From JBHHUI01 sp965248775 (GTDB lineage: Bacteria; Chloroflexota; Anaerolineae; Anaerolineales; JBHHUI01), in NCBI GenBank assembly GCA_965248775.1, contig OZ252150.1, forward strand, positions 6,302,661 through 6,366,660: DNA of 64,000 bases, in the 5' to 3' direction. The notes under the pieces are model-generated. The model saw only the letters and a program-made list of their open reading frames with translations. It was not told where the DNA came from and ran no database searches. The translations under genes were made by a program, and so were the position numbers. This document shows positions 16,187 to 23,959 of the stretch, in pieces (within the stretch, counting starts at the first letter, position 1; every line of letters starts with the position of its first letter).

Positions 16187-17262
16187 ACGCGATCAAAGTC
16201 TTATTCTCAGCCTTATTTGCCGCCGGCTTGTTCGCCGTCGTGCTCGCCCTTGGACTGCGCGAGAAAGTCGACCTGTCCGAATTGGAGAAACTTTCCGGCA
16301 GCGGGGATGCATCGCGCAGCTCGCTCGAACGCTTGCAACAACGCTTGGACACCGCACGACTGGGGGTAAACGCCAGCGAATTCATGCTCATCTCGATCGT
16401 GCTGGCATTTCTGGGTGGTGGGGCGATGTACCTCCTGTCCGGTGCGCCGCTGGCGGCTATTCTCGGCTTATTCGCCGGCGGGCTTGCGTATTGGGTCTAT
16501 CTCAACAACAAAGCGGAGAAGGCGCTGGAAGAGTACGAGATTGCCCTCCCCCAGGTCATGGCGCGACTGGTGTCCGGTGCACGCATGGGCGGCTCGTTCA
16601 CCCACGCCGCGCAGCACGCGGCCGAGTTCGGACCGGAAAACAGCCGCGAGGACTGGCAATATATCTACGAGCAGATCAAGGGCGGCGCCGAACCGGCGCT
16701 GGTGTTCGACGTTATCAACGCGCGGCGCGGCAGTTTGCTACTCGGCGCGCTCTTCGACTTGATGACGATCCAGCAACAGCGTGGCGCGTCGTTGGCCAAG
16801 ACGTTGGAGGGTCTGGAGAACTCGATGCGCGATCGCGTGCGCATGTTGCGCAAAGCGCGCACAAGTCTGAAAGGTCCGCTGCGCGAGCTGTGGCTCGTGT
16901 GCGCCATCCCTTTCGTGGCGATCATGCTCATCCGCATCATGATGCCAATTTACGCCACCTTCTACGCGACACTCAGCGGACAGCTATTCCTGCTGCTGGG
17001 TTGGGGGATGACAATTACAGGCTTCCTCTGGGGCTACGTGGCCTTCAGCCGCGCGCTGCGCGAGGAGACGAACTTTGGCGGACTGGAGCCGGAGGCGCGC
17101 GGCCGGCTCGCACCGGTGGAAGGGGCTCAGACCGCTGAAATCCCACCCCCCGTCGCGTCTGCGTCGGGACTCGGAGGTTCCGGTCGGGGGCGTCCGCAAC
17201 AGACACCGGGCGGAGCGCCGCCGGCGGCACTCCGCGATTTGCTGGGTACGGCCGGGGATTAG
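16183..17262 (+). CDS. tadB: Tad pilus inner-membrane platform protein TadB
   Basis: 359 residues starting in an ATGA overlap with tadA. N-terminal hydrophobic helix (VLFSALFAAGLFAVVLALGL), two further membrane segments (LISIVLAFLGGGAMYLLS and AAILGLFAGGLAYWV), the T2SS F domain (ALPQVMARLVSGARMGGSFT to ARTSLKGPLRELW) and C-terminal membrane helices. TadB and TadC together form the platform on which TadA works. The tail is a Pro/Gly-rich cytoplasmic stretch. Confidence 0.85.
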   Translation: MNAIKVLFSALFAAGLFAVVLALGLREKVDLSELEKLSGSGDASRSSLERLQQRLDTARLGVNASEFMLISIVLAFLGGGAMYLLSGAPLAAILGLFAGGLAYWVYLNNKAEKALEEYEIALPQVMARLVSGARMGGSFTHAAQHAAEFGPENSREDWQYIYEQIKGGAEPALVFDVINARRGSLLLGALFDLMTIQQQRGASLAKTLEGLENSMRDRVRMLRKARTSLKGPLRELWLVCAIPFVAIMLIRIMMPIYATFYATLSGQLFLLLGWGMTITGFLWGYVAFSRALREETNFGGLEPEARGRLAPVEGAQTAEIPPPVASASGLGGSGRGRPQQTPGGAPPAALRDLLGTAGD

Positions 17263-17271
17263 CAAGTCGAC

Positions 17272-18218
17272 ATGATTAACTTCAGCAACGTTTTCTTCAG
17301 CATACTGGGTGGCATCGGAGTCTACATCGTCTATGCTGGCGTCACTGGCCGGCGCAAAAAAGGAGGGGCCGCGCGGCTGGAGACCGGATTGCCCAGTCCC
17401 GTCTGGTCCTGGACGGGGGGGGCGCAGGTGAGTCCGGCCTGGTCATCTACGACATGCCGTTGCCGCTTGCACAACGCGCCCTGGCGCAACCGCTCGCCGA
17501 TGTTGGCGCCAGGTTGAGTCGTGTAGAGCGCGGCGACATCGAAGACCGACTGCGTCGATCTGGCTGGCGCTACACATCCCTCGGTGACTACTACGCCTCG
17601 AAGGTGCTCGGTGCGGTCGTTCTGTTCGTGGTCGCGGTAATCCCGTGCATCCTATTCAAATTGCCGCTCCTGGTGACAGTGGTTATCGCCGCCGGGAGCG
17701 GGTTACTCGGACTGTTCAATCCCGACATGGAAATTCGCCGCGCCATCGAACGCCGTCGCAAGGCGCTCTTTCGCGAGATGGCCTGGACTCTCGACCGCCT
17801 GGCTATCGTACTCGAAACTGGCATGGGTTTTGATACGGCTATCACGGACCTGATCTGGGTCTCTAAAGGCCGCGGCGGACTGTTCATGGCACTCTTGCGC
17901 GACTTGGGCAATGCACTGTTCACCGGTGAAACCAACGTGACCGATATTGTGGAGAAGCTGAAGCGCAGCGTTCCGCACCTGGCAGAGGTCGACGAGTTCT
18001 TCCAACTGGTGAGAACCAATCTTGAAAAGGCGCAGCCCATCGCCGGGCCACTCAAGATACTGGGCGATTACATGCGCGACGAATTGAATAACAACGTTGA
18101 AGAGCGCCGGCAGAAAGCGGAAATGACGGTGGTCGCCATCACCGCCGGGCCCGTCATCCTGGGCTTGCTGATCGCCGCCGCCGGGCCGGCCATGCTCGGA
18201 TTCTTTCGGGTGTTTTGA
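17272..18218 (+). pseudogene. tadC: tadC, interrupted by a one-base frameshift
   Basis: ATG 17272 starts MINFSNVFFSILGGIGVYIV then GRRKKGG. The rest, a T2SS F-domain protein (RDIEDRL-type linker, ALFREMAWTLDRLAIVLETG, LIAAAGPAMLGFFRVF), is in the -1 frame and is open upstream to about 17360 (GDRIAQSRLVLDGGGAGES). Adding one base between 17356 and 17421 gives a 315-residue TadC. Candidate slip sites are the A6 run before GGAGGGG (about 17357-17362) and the G8 run (about 17415-17422). It may be a mutation, a sequencing error or programmed slippage. The domain itself looks intact. Confidence 0.75.
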
Positions 18219-18305
18219 CAGAAAGGTCGAAGGTTCAAGGTCCAAGGTCACTCTGACGTTTGACTTTCGACCTTTGACTTTTTGACATTTGAAAAGGAGG
18301 TTTCC

Positions 18306-18479
18306 ATGTTCACACAAGCCATACAGACGTTCAAACGGTTTCTGAAAGACGACGCTACACCGACAGCGTTCGAGTACGGCATCCTGGTCGTGGTTGGCAT
18401 CACCATTGCCGGTGCAGTGATCGGACTGGCGGGAGCGATCAACGGCCGTATCCAGGATGCGACCAATAGTCTGCGCTAG
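18306..18479 (+). CDS. flp: Flp/Fap-type major pilin
   Basis: A 57-residue protein with a strong ribosome-binding site (AAGGAGG, 18294-18300). DDATPTAFEYGILVVVGITI carries the Flp signature: a short basic leader, a cleavage region, Glu-Tyr at mature positions 5-6, then a hydrophobic helix. Cleaved by the prepilin peptidase, it would be the pilus subunit. The 87 bases before it contain an AAGGTCGAA...TTCGACCTT inverted repeat (18225-18278), which could boost or attenuate pilin transcription relative to the upstream tad genes. Confidence 0.85.
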   Translation: MFTQAIQTFKRFLKDDATPTAFEYGILVVVGITIAGAVIGLAGAINGRIQDATNSLR

Positions 18480-18502
18480 TTTTTTCGTTGCGCGATCTAG
18501 TA

Positions 18503-18982
18503 ATGAATATGCAAGCAACGCGTAAGAGACGCATCCCGTGCGCACGCAAACAGACTGAACAAAATGTGCGCCGTAGAAGCGAATCCGGCCAGACGTTGCT
18601 GGAGACGGCGATAACGCTGCCGATCGTCCTGTCGCTCGTGTTCGGCACATTCGCACTGACGGTCTGGTACTATCAACAGGCCGCTGCTGCTGTGAGCGCT
18701 GCGAACGCCGCGCGTGTATATGGTATTGCTCGCGGCGACATCGGCGTTGGCCAACAGGAGAACGTACGCTTGTTGACCGGCCTGGCGGGCGAAACCGGTG
18801 CGACGTTCGCGGGAAGCACGCAGATTTCTTCCGACGCGCTCCGCCACGCCGTGATCGTACGTACGCGCGCTACCAACTCCGTGCGCGTTCCGTTTGTCGG
18901 CACACTCAATCTGGATATTTTCGGCGGCTCCTTCACGCGCAACTGGCAGTTCTGGCCGGGGCCACCCAACCCATGGGAGTGA
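18503..18982 (+). CDS. tadE: TadE-like pseudopilin
   Basis: 159 residues from ATG 18503. A basic N terminus precedes SESGQTLLETAITLPIVLSL, the TadE motif in which a Glu follows the processing site at the head of a hydrophobic helix. The remaining about 100 residues (VSAANAARVYGIARGDIGVG and on) are the periplasmic domain. TadE-type minor pilins initiate or adapt Flp pili. It is followed by an IS200/IS605 insertion rather than directly by the next tadE-like gene. Confidence 0.75.
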   Translation: MNMQATRKRRIPCARKQTEQNVRRRSESGQTLLETAITLPIVLSLVFGTFALTVWYYQQAAAAVSAANAARVYGIARGDIGVGQQENVRLLTGLAGETGATFAGSTQISSDALRHAVIVRTRATNSVRVPFVGTLNLDIFGGSFTRNWQFWPGPPNPWE

Positions 18983-19187
18983 CGAAGCACCCCGACCCCG
19001 CAGAGTTGCAAGCAGCCATAATTAAGCCGTCAAGGGTACGCCCCTATTAGATAGCACAGCGATTGGCGATAGCGACAGCATAGCGATACCGACGCAGAAT
19101 AGTCCGCACTGTGCAGATAGGGGAGGGGAATTGGCGGGGATAACCTCTCGGGTTGCTGTATTGGAACAAATAAGCTATTGTTGATTC

Positions 19188-19577
19188 GTGCCCACTAAAC
19201 GAACGCGGCATGCGGTTTACGAAATCACTTATCATTTTGTATGGTGTCCAAAATTTCGTCGTCCTGTTCTGTTGGGTGCTATTCCGGCCAGACTTGATAC
19301 GCTCCTGAAAGGGAAGACTGAAGAAATTGGCGGCAACATTATTGCCCTTGAAACAATGCCCAATCATGTCCACTTGTTCGGTAGCTATCCGCCAACACTT
19401 GCGCCCCGCCAAATTATGCACAGGCTGAAGGGCTTCACTAGTCACGAACTTAGATTGGAATTCCCGTTCTTGAAAAGTAGGCTGCCAAACCTGTGGACGC
19501 GCTCCTACTACGTCGGCACGGTGGGCAATGTTTCCGCTGCAACGATAAGGCGTTACATCGCAGAGCAAAAGGGCTGA
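19188..19577 (+). CDS. tnpA: IS200/IS605 TnpA, HUH Y1 transposase
   Basis: 129 residues from a GTG start. The HUH motif is visible in ETMPNHVHLFGSYPP (H-V-H), and the catalytic Tyr lies in the helix ATIRRYIAEQKG. TYHFVWCPKFRRPVL is the conserved N terminus. It catalyses single-stranded peel-and-paste transposition. It looks complete and lies three bases before tnpB. Confidence 0.85.
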   Translation: MPTKRTRHAVYEITYHFVWCPKFRRPVLLGAIPARLDTLLKGKTEEIGGNIIALETMPNHVHLFGSYPPTLAPRQIMHRLKGFTSHELRLEFPFLKSRLPNLWTRSYYVGTVGNVSAATIRRYIAEQKG

Positions 19578-19890
19578 TAGTTGATCCGCACCTACACGTA
19601 CCGACTTTACCCAAACAAAGAGCAAGCCAAGTTGCTTGACTTTATGCTGTGGAATATGCGTGACGTTTACAACGACGCGCTGGCCGAACGACGTTGGCGT
19701 TGGAGTCGATCTCGCCTCGGCATTTCCTACCCCGATCAGTGGGCGCGTTTCACACCTGTCCTGGCGGACGGTGCCAGGGAGGCGCTTAGACACGAACTCC
19801 CTGACACAATCGGGCAACTGAGCGCAACGGCAACACAGCAAATGCTCCGCCGTGTTGACAAGTCGTATCGTGCCTTTATCAAGGGCGTTC

Positions 19891-19995
19891 GTCATCACGA
19901 TGCAGTCCGCACGTGACTGTGCGACCCAGTACGTTCGTACAGTCACCCAGTCATGAATGTACTGGGTCATGACGTGCAGACTGCATCGTGATGAC
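19891..19995. repeat. nested palindromic element disrupting tnpB
   Basis: Outer arms of 24 bases (19891-19914 and 19972-19995) begin GTCATCACGATGCAGTC and match with one mismatch. Nested inside are GACCCAGTACGTTCGTAC and a GTCACCCAGT...ACTGGGTCATGAC hairpin. The insertion length keeps the tnpB frame but brings a stop codon. Confidence 0.8.
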
Positions 19996-20606
19996 TGGGC
20001 GGCCTGCCCCGCTTCAAGGGCCGTTATCACTTCAAGTCTATGGAGTATCGCCACGGCGACGGCTGCAAGTTGAAAGACACTACCTTCTATGTCTATCGGG
20101 TTGGTGACATAAAGATCAAGTTGCATCGCCCAATCCCGGAAGGTGCAATTTTTGGGCAAGTTATCATCAAGCGCAATCTGGAAAAGTGGTATGTCTTTTT
20201 CCAATTGCACCTGCCCGACTTTGTTCCACCTAGCCACCAAGGCCCGGAAGTTGGGGTAGACGTTGGTCTTAAGTCTCTGTTGGCACTGGACAATGGAGAG
20301 ACTTATAAGCACCCCAAATGGCTCAGGAAGAGTCTGAAGCGCCTGAGAGTATTGCAGCGCCGCTTGTCGCGTCAAAAGAAAGGCGGCTACAACCGGCGAA
20401 AGACTGCGCTTCAAATCGCCAAACTTCACAACAGAACAGCCAACCAGCGCAAAGACTTCTGGCACAAAACTACGCGAGACCTTGTAAATAAGTACAGCGT
20501 TATTCACACCGAAAACCTTAGATTGGCTTTCATGCTCAGGAACACGAACCTTGCTCTTACCGCGCACGATGCGGCTTTGGGTATGTTCTTTCAGTACATC
20601 GCCTAC

Positions 20607-20630
20607 CCCGTCCAGCCGCCGGGGCTGGGC
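20607..20630. repeat. 24-bp in-frame palindrome in tnpB
   Basis: CCAGCC (20612-20617) and GGCTGG (20623-20628) form the hairpin. Nearly the same core, TCCAGCCGCCGGGGCTGGGC, recurs (reverse strand) at 54877-54893 and at the mirror position 56846-56862. Confidence 0.6.
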
Positions 20631-20986
20631 AAAGTGGAAGAAACTGGTAGCGAAGAGCGAAAGAAAAACCCAAAGAACACCAGCATCGAATGTAGCGGCT
20701 GTGGCGTGTTCGTTCCTAAAACGCTGGCTGATCGGATTCATCATTGTCATAGTTGTGGCCTCGTTCTCGATAGAGACGTGAACGCGGCTAAGGTCATCAA
20801 GGCTCGGACTGAGCCTTTTGGACTTAACGTAAGGCATTGGCCTATGCGTGTCCAAAGAAGCTCCCCCGTTGACGGGGGAGAGTAGTCACTGCAAAGACGG
20901 GGCGGCTGAAGCGGCAACCACCCATCGTCGTTCTTAGTTTTCTGATCAAGGAATCCAGGGCGTTATCTCGGCGGAGGCGCTAAAGG

Positions 20987-21451
20987 TTGACTATCTGGAA
21001 GATGGCCGACATCTTTTCAAACGCACGTGCTCCCCGTCGTATACCAGCCGGGACTGGGCAGGCTGCGCTGGAACTGGCGATTATCCTGCCGGTCCTGATT
21101 ATCTTGTTGGCCGGTGTCATGCTGTTGGGACCACTCGTGTATACAAATCTGGCTGTGTCGACGGCCGCCGGCGATTGTGTTACAGCTGCCGCGCAAACGC
21201 TAGACCCGCAGCAGGGCCGATTCCAAGGCATAGCAGCCGCTCAGGAAAGCTTGGCTGGGTTTCGCATACGTTAAGGTGCAGCCGATATCCGCGTTACCGG
21301 CGGTTGGGAGCGCGGATATCCGGTGACTTGTGCAGTGAGCTACACCCTGGACCTGAACGGAGTCCCGCTCCTGGACTACTTTAGCGTAGACCCGAATATC
21401 CAATACCAAATCACACTACCAGCGCAACAATATAAATCATTTTGGCGGTGA
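20987..21451 (+). pseudogene. second TadE/TadG-like gene with an internal TAA
   Basis: TGQAALELAIILPVLIILLA is the TadE motif and hydrophobic helix. The frame stops at GFRIR (TAA, 21272-21274) but continues without a shift as GAADIRVTGGWERGYPVTCA to a natural stop at 21451 that overlaps the next gene. The continuation reads as ordinary pseudopilin sequence, so the TAA is a nonsense mutation (a single change from CAA or GAA) or an error. The start is uncertain: TTG 20987 after a GGAGG-like site or ATG 21002. Confidence 0.65.
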
Positions 21452-21760
21452 ACATGCGTAAATACCGACACCTCCTCCTAAAGCTCTCGCCGTTCGCCCC
21501 ACCCCATAGGGAATCTGGCCAGCACGCGCTGCTCCTGGCGGTGCTCATGCCGATGCTTATCGCCGGCGCAGGCTTGCTGGCGGACGGCGGGCGCATGCTG
21601 ATTGAATATCGCCGCGCCCAGGTCGCCATCGATGGCGCAGCCTTCGCCGCGGCGCAACGTGTGGACCGCAGCGTATTCTTCAATAACCAGGCGGTCATCC
21701 TGCAATCCGGCGAAGCAGTTGCGATTGGCGGGTTGTATGGCAGCTTGAACAGCCGCCCTA

Positions 21761-21792
21761 GTCACCCAGTCATGAATGCACTGGGTCATGAC
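21761..21792. repeat. in-frame palindromic element inside tadG
   Basis: GTCACCCAGT, a CATGAATGC loop, then ACTGGGTCATGAC. This is the simplest complete unit of the repeat family. It adds about 33 bases (11 residues) and keeps the frame. Confidence 0.75.
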
Positions 21793-21875
21793 GGACTGGC
21801 GTCCGCGCCAGGACTTGGCGGCACGGTGCGGGTTACGAGCATCGAAGTGAATGGCGGCTACGTCATTGCACGGGG

Positions 21876-22693
21876 GGTAGTGGTTACATGGTAACTGATG
21901 GGGACCACGCTGTATTGTAGTAATGGAGATACAACTTGAGTACAGCTTCATGGTAAACGTCGGACTTGGAGAAAGAAAGAGTTTTGCGCACGAAGCGAGC
22001 CAGTCTCTGGCGCAAGGTGTTGTTCCAGCGTTCCACGTGAGATGTCTGGCCGCTTTCTTTGCCGACACTTTGGTGAGTGTCGTTTGGTAAAACCTTCTGG
22101 TAAGCGTGCCAGAAGTCGCTGAAGGAGCAACACGCTTTGTAGGATGCTGGGATGGATTTCCATAACGCGCGACAACTTTTTCACTGCGGTCGCCAATAAA
22201 ATAGGCCACCACTTGGCGCGTGCGCCGACACAGCGCGACCCATATCCAACGTTTATCGTTTTTTGTGCGTACAAATGACCATAATTCATCCAATTCCAGC
22301 ACATCATCCGTTTTTACGGTTTCTAAAGTGTCAGCCAGGTTCGGCATAGCGCCGGCCTTCTCCAGAATCCAGCGTGCTAATGTCTGCCGCGCGATGCCAA
22401 AGATGCGCTCAATGCCGCGCATACTGGCTCGCTCTCGATAGGTGCGTAGGACAAATTCTCTGATGAACTCAGGATAAGAACGGCTTTGCGGTTCCAACAT
22501 TCCATAAGCGGCGCAATCGAGACAATGAAACTTCTGACCGCCTTTATAGTCTGTACCATTCTTGACAATGTTGAGGCTCCTGCACTTTGAACACTCATGC
22601 GTGATGACACTCTGGATCATTTTGGCGCTCCTCTGTTTGGCAGGCCAACAACTTACTTTTTCCAGACTCATCAGTCAACATGTAACCACTACC
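21876..22693 (-). mobile_element. IS1-family insertion sequence, copy 2
   Basis: 818 bp, essentially identical to the copy at 7667-8485, with the same GGTAGTGGTTACATG ends. Flanked by GCACGGGG on both sides (21868-21875 and 22694-22701). It is one base shorter because a T6 tract is T5 here (22177-22181). Confidence 0.9.
21884..22671 (-). pseudogene. IS1-family transposase with a one-base frameshift
   Basis: Identical to the intact copy up to GDRSEK. After that, loss of one A in the mRNA-sense A-tract shifts the frame (KVVARYG instead of KSCRALW), removing the last catalytic part unless slippage restores it. The tract resembles the A6 slippery site used for frameshifting in IS1 elements, so slippage is conceivable. 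Confidence 0.75.
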
Positions 22694-22812
22694 GCACGGG
22701 GCTACTTCGAGACCGAACCGCTCTTTCTCAGTATGTTTGGTATGGGGCGCGTACACAAGAACCTGACCTCCCTGGCCGTGCCCTCCTACGGTATCTTCCG
22801 CGAGACACAGTA

Positions 22813-23319
22813 ATGTTCATCCTGACTGGAGATGAGCTACAGGACGTTGTCGGAATGTTGGCGCTCGTCTTCCTCCTTATTGCTTCTATTTCCGAGATGC
22901 GTACGCGACGCTTCAGCAACTGGGGAACACATCCGGCGCTTGTAGCGGTCGCCGCCTGGCGTCTACTGAATGGCGAGTGGCAGTTCCTACTACTCTGGGG
23001 CGTCTGGTACTACATCTGGTTGCGGGGTTGGTATGGTGGTGGGGATGCGAAGGTGCTGATGTTCGTTACAGGTGTCTGGCTGGGATGGGGATATCCGATC
23101 GCCCTTGCTGTTGGCCTGGCGCTTGTCTATGTGCTTTGGGCATATTGGCTGAAACGAGGCAATTTCCTGGTCTGGCTGCTGACAGTACCTATGTATGTTG
23201 AGGAGGGTATGCCAGTCGATCGAGACAAGGTGTTCGTGATTCCGGTCACGATTGTTACTCTCGCCTATAGCTTCCCCTATGACTGGTCTCTAAATAAGTT
23301 GGCAGTTCTATTAGCATAG
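22813..23319 (+). CDS. TadV/CpaA-like prepilin peptidase (A24 family)
   Basis: 168 residues, starting at ATG 22813 and overlapping the tadG stop (TAATG). Hydrophobic throughout. The conserved GGGDAKVL corresponds to the second aspartate motif (GxGD) of A24 peptidases. At the first motif the sequence is SISEMRTRRFSN, with Glu where Asp is usual. It would cleave Flp and TadE leaders at the membrane. Its position at the end of the tad cluster supports this. A near-identical duplicate lies at 30709-31173. Confidence 0.75.
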   Translation: MFILTGDELQDVVGMLALVFLLIASISEMRTRRFSNWGTHPALVAVAAWRLLNGEWQFLLLWGVWYYIWLRGWYGGGDAKVLMFVTGVWLGWGYPIALAVGLALVYVLWAYWLKRGNFLVWLLTVPMYVEEGMPVDRDKVFVIPVTIVTLAYSFPYDWSLNKLAVLLA

Positions 23320-23347
23320 AAGTCGCTGCCAAGACTGGCTGCAAACA

Positions 23348-23400
23348 TGGGTACCCCCAGATTCGACTTTGTTGGCGAAGTCATATCCGGGAGGTACCCA
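23348..23400. repeat. GGTACC-type palindromic element
   Basis: Ends TGGGTACC (23348-23355) and GGTACCCA (23393-23400), with a GACTT/AAGTC hairpin around TGTTGGCG inside. A related element sits at 30127-30200. The surrounding 23320-23651 shows no gene; it contains only weak repeats such as GCGAYTTCTCGTTACAGCGATGTTAAC-like halves. Confidence 0.5.
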
Positions 23401-23651
23401 AGATGCCGACCCTTATAAGATGTCAATCGCTCAGTTCTCACTCTGAACTAGCACCAATGGTTATTAGATACGACACCGGGGGCCACATTTGTTAATGGAT
23501 CCCCTGTAAGTAGGGTAAGTGTGTGGGATCGGTGAAGAAAAAGGACGAAGTATGCCCCTGAGGAACTTATAACTTCTCGTTGATGGACAAAAGTGGCATC
23601 TCGTCGCAGCAATGTTAACTTTACTCCATAAAAGCGACTTCTCGTTACAGC

Positions 23652-23887
23652 GATGTTAACGTCAGGCCATCAAGGAAGAGGAGGTGGACCTGTCTGACTA
23701 CCAAGATTTCGCCGACGCCTACGCCCAGATCGGGTACTTCACAGCGTCCAGTGGACGCCACTGGGTCGAGCAGGTATACCAGCACAAGCGAATCCATTCG
23801 GCTCTCGGCTATCTCACGCCGGCCGAATTCGAAGTCATCTGGTATCAGGGGCGGACAGAACATCTGTCTTCCCTTAACCTTGCTTGA
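23652..23887 (+). pseudogene. IS3-family transposase C-terminal remnant
   Basis: AIKEEEVDLSDYQDFADAYA ... HKRIHSALGYLTPAEFE is the C-terminal signature of IS3-family OrfB. The upstream DDE core is missing. A CCAGTGG/CCACTGG palindrome (23748-23764) adds about nine residues (TASSGRHWV) between QIGYF and EQVYQHKRIH, in frame. This is a degraded element that picked up a small palindrome. Confidence 0.7.
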
Positions 23888-23916
23888 TTTCTGTCCAATT
23901 TCATGGGTCCACTACA

Positions 23917-23948
23917 GTGCCTGGCACTTTACTTCAAGTGCCAGGCAC
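23917..23948 (-). terminator. strong hairpin after the WD40 gene
   Basis: A perfect 13-bp stem, GTGCCTGGCACTT with AAGTGCCAGGCAC, and a six-base loop. It starts 12 bases past the stop codon of the minus-strand WD40 gene. It has no T-run, so it could also be a dispersed repeat. Confidence 0.5.
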
Positions 23949-23959
23949 CTGGTGCGAAA

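Larger units (their letters stand above)
19030..20885 (+). mobile_element. IS200/IS605-type element inserted in the tad locus
   Basis: Contains tnpA (Y1 transposase) and tnpB in the usual order and ends with a strong hairpin CTCCCCCGT/ACGGGGGAG (20861-20880), typical of the right end of this family. The left limit is approximate: a GTCAAGGGTACGCCCCT imperfect hairpin lies near 19029-19045. There are no target duplications, as expected for this family. Confidence 0.7.
19581..20885 (+). pseudogene. tnpB: TnpB RNA-guided nuclease gene broken by two palindromic inserts
   Basis: The N-terminal part (MIRTYTYRLYPNKEQAKLLD) stops at a TGA (19914-19916) inside an about 108-bp palindromic insert after AFIKGV. 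The rest resumes in the same frame at GLPRFKGRYHF and contains the RuvC residues (VGVDVGLKSLLALD, IHTENLRLAF, LDRDVNAAKV) and the zinc ribbon CSGCG...CHSCG. A second, 24-bp palindrome adds PVQPPGLG between AY and KVEETGSEER, in frame. Without the inserts a protein of about 391 residues results. The stop makes full-length TnpB unlikely, although the RuvC part could still be translated. Confidence 0.85.
21448..22813 (+). pseudogene. tadG: tadG-like gene interrupted by IS1 copy 2
   Basis: The 5' part encodes ESGQHALLLAVLMPMLIAGAG, the TadG-type N-terminal helix, then LADGGRMLIEYRRAQVAIDG. The 3' part after the IS reads GYFETEPLFLSMFGMGRVHK and stops at 22813. Removing the 818-bp IS and one 8-bp target duplication (GCACGGGG) gives an uninterrupted 179-residue frame. 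An 11-residue in-frame palindrome (SHPVMNALGHD) lies between SRP and GLAS. TadG-type proteins are envelope components of the Tad machine, so the insertion probably inactivates this one. Confidence 0.8.

Noticed and set aside
19047..20855. A 602-codon open frame on the minus strand
   Set aside because: It is antisense to tnpA and tnpB, which have recognisable catalytic motifs; its own translation shows no domain, and length alone reflects the codon bias of the sense genes.
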